Made by a program: the position numbers and the translations under genes | The notes under the pieces: model-generated | What the model was told of the DNA's origin: nothing | Database searches by the model: none | Seen by the model: only the letters and a program-made list of their open reading frames with translations | Origin: Thuidium tamariscinum | Taxonomy: Eukaryota; Streptophyta; Bryopsida; Hypnales; Thuidiaceae | NCBI GenBank assembly: GCA_947034885.2 | Contig: OX344749.2 | Location: forward strand, 33,103,182-33,167,181 | Length of the DNA: 64,000 nucleotides | Reading direction: 5' to 3' | In this document: positions 62,998-64,000 of the stretch, piece after piece | Layout: the number at the start of each line of letters is the position of its first letter | How positions within the stretch are numbered: the first letter of the stretch is position 1

Positions 62998-64000
62998 GAA
63001 AGCCACAATTATCACTTTCATTAGTTTTGTAACCACCTTGTGATCAAAAATTGAGTGACATATAACAAGAATAGGTTTCACAAAATCTTCATGAAAAAAA
63101 TTCCCAACAATTTTGTTTTAGACCAAAAAAGTGTAAGAAAATTCAAATCTTTCTTAATTCAATTTCACCACACGGGGAAATTTTTCCCTTCCACACACCC
63201 ATGTGGCAGATATGCCTAATTCCTCAAGAGGTTGGAAATGGGTCGCCATCCCACAACTTAGAAGAAAAAAGTGGCGGTTTTGGGGTGCACACCTTGTCAG
63301 CCCTAATTTCAGCAAGCCAGTTGCGAACCCAAAACGGCCCGCTCTCTCTCTCGAAGACTGTGTCGTTCCTTCCGTCCTCATCCGTGTGTTGATGCCAACG
63401 CATCTCGAAATAGCCGAGCACCGCGAAGGGAACGGATCTACGTTAGCATAATCTTAACCCGCAACAAAAGGATAGAGCTCAAGCACTTGTCATACATGAT
63501 ATGCTCAACACGTCGATCCAACGCCAGCCAGGGGATTACACTGAAGCGCTACACTTGCCAGTTTGTGCAGAATTCACGACATGCCTGAGTGCCTCATCAT
63601 CGTTCACTAAGTTATATTTTACGTATCAGAATCACGAACGCAGTCGACAGCACGCAATGCACATCTCTCTGGATTTAATTAGTTCTCATTGTTCTCGCAA
63701 AACACACTCTCTTCATTCCGGGAATTCAATCGTTGTGATCGTGATTTTTACATACGTTCTATCCCTCTCGCAGCAATCTGGAATTAGCTCATTGCTACGC
63801 TTAATATGCACAGAAAAAAATGTTCGCTGAGCTGTAATCAATTTACTCTCTCACGCTGTTGCACTCGCTGCGCACCTCGTTAGAATTTCTTCTGGCAATT
63901 CAATCCCTGATTGTCGTCTTTTGTTTCCTTCTTGCGTCCTTGAGAAATTTCGAATATTTAGTGCTATAGTATCAAACCCAGTTCCTGGTCTTCACAATGG
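62998..64000. other. Balanced-composition right edge, possible gene boundary
   Basis: From about 63150 the sequence loses its A/T runs, and frames open on both strands (for example 63203-63451 + and 63154-63381 -), but none shows a family I recognise. The change resembles those at the two identified genes (near 18870 and 48790), so a promoter or 5' region of a gene continuing past the window is plausible. Confidence 0.35.

Overview
This is nuclear DNA from a land plant. Two conserved plant genes sit in long AT-rich, transposon-littered intergenic DNA. All introns read as GT-AG, and one gene carries a miR160 target site, which places the source among embryophytes. The protein sequences and the very TE-rich setting would suit a non-flowering lineage (fern, lycophyte, gymnosperm or bryophyte), but I cannot fix the species from the sequence. 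I found no tRNA, rRNA, CRISPR or prokaryote-like operon.

Gene 1 (+ strand, coding 22197-25655) is a complete class C (ARF10/16/17-type) AUXIN RESPONSE FACTOR. It has 4 coding exons and 788 residues with B3, auxin-response and PB1 domains, and a miR160 site in exon 3. A more GC-rich tract of about 3.3 kb (18.87-22.19 kb) precedes it and probably holds its promoter and long leader. Gene 2 (- strand, coding 47361-38133) is a complete EDR2-like lipid-binding protein with PH, START and EDR2_C (DUF1336) domains. I could assemble 22 exons and 757 residues with every splice phase matching. The two genes converge tail to tail across about 12.5 kb of repeats. They belong to different pathways (auxin repression; lipid binding and defence signalling), and nothing suggests they act together.

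The rest is a layered deposit of DNA transposons, nearly all non-autonomous. From left to right: a TTAA-flanked element (2.85-3.51 kb); a 3.85-kb long-TIR element (8.53-12.38 kb) with a hAT-type MITE nested in one arm; copies of several 230-390 bp repeat families; a 141-bp hAT MITE after the ARF gene; a 214-bp almost perfect CACTA palindrome (29.28-29.50 kb); an odd 2.4-kb G-poor field dotted with a TTGACA/TAGACA-like word (30.2-32.65 kb); a Tc1-type DD34E transposon (34.95-36.53 kb) nested in a second TTAA-flanked element; a third TTAA-flanked element (49.45-50.38 kb); a 600-bp hairpin (53.76-54.38 kb); a second long-TIR element (55.19-58.90 kb); and another inverted-repeat element (61.37-63.00 kb). 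The last kilobase returns to a balanced base composition and may be the edge of another gene.

The strongest surprise is the Tc1 element. DD34E Tc1 transposons are typical of animals and fungi, whereas the mariner-like elements usual in plants are DD39D. It has both terminal repeats, a TA target duplication and a decayed transposase gene. A paralogous empty insertion site elsewhere in this window shows that it truly jumped within this genome. Other unexplained signals are the motif field at 30.2-32.65 kb and sequence shared between the first two introns of the ARF gene.
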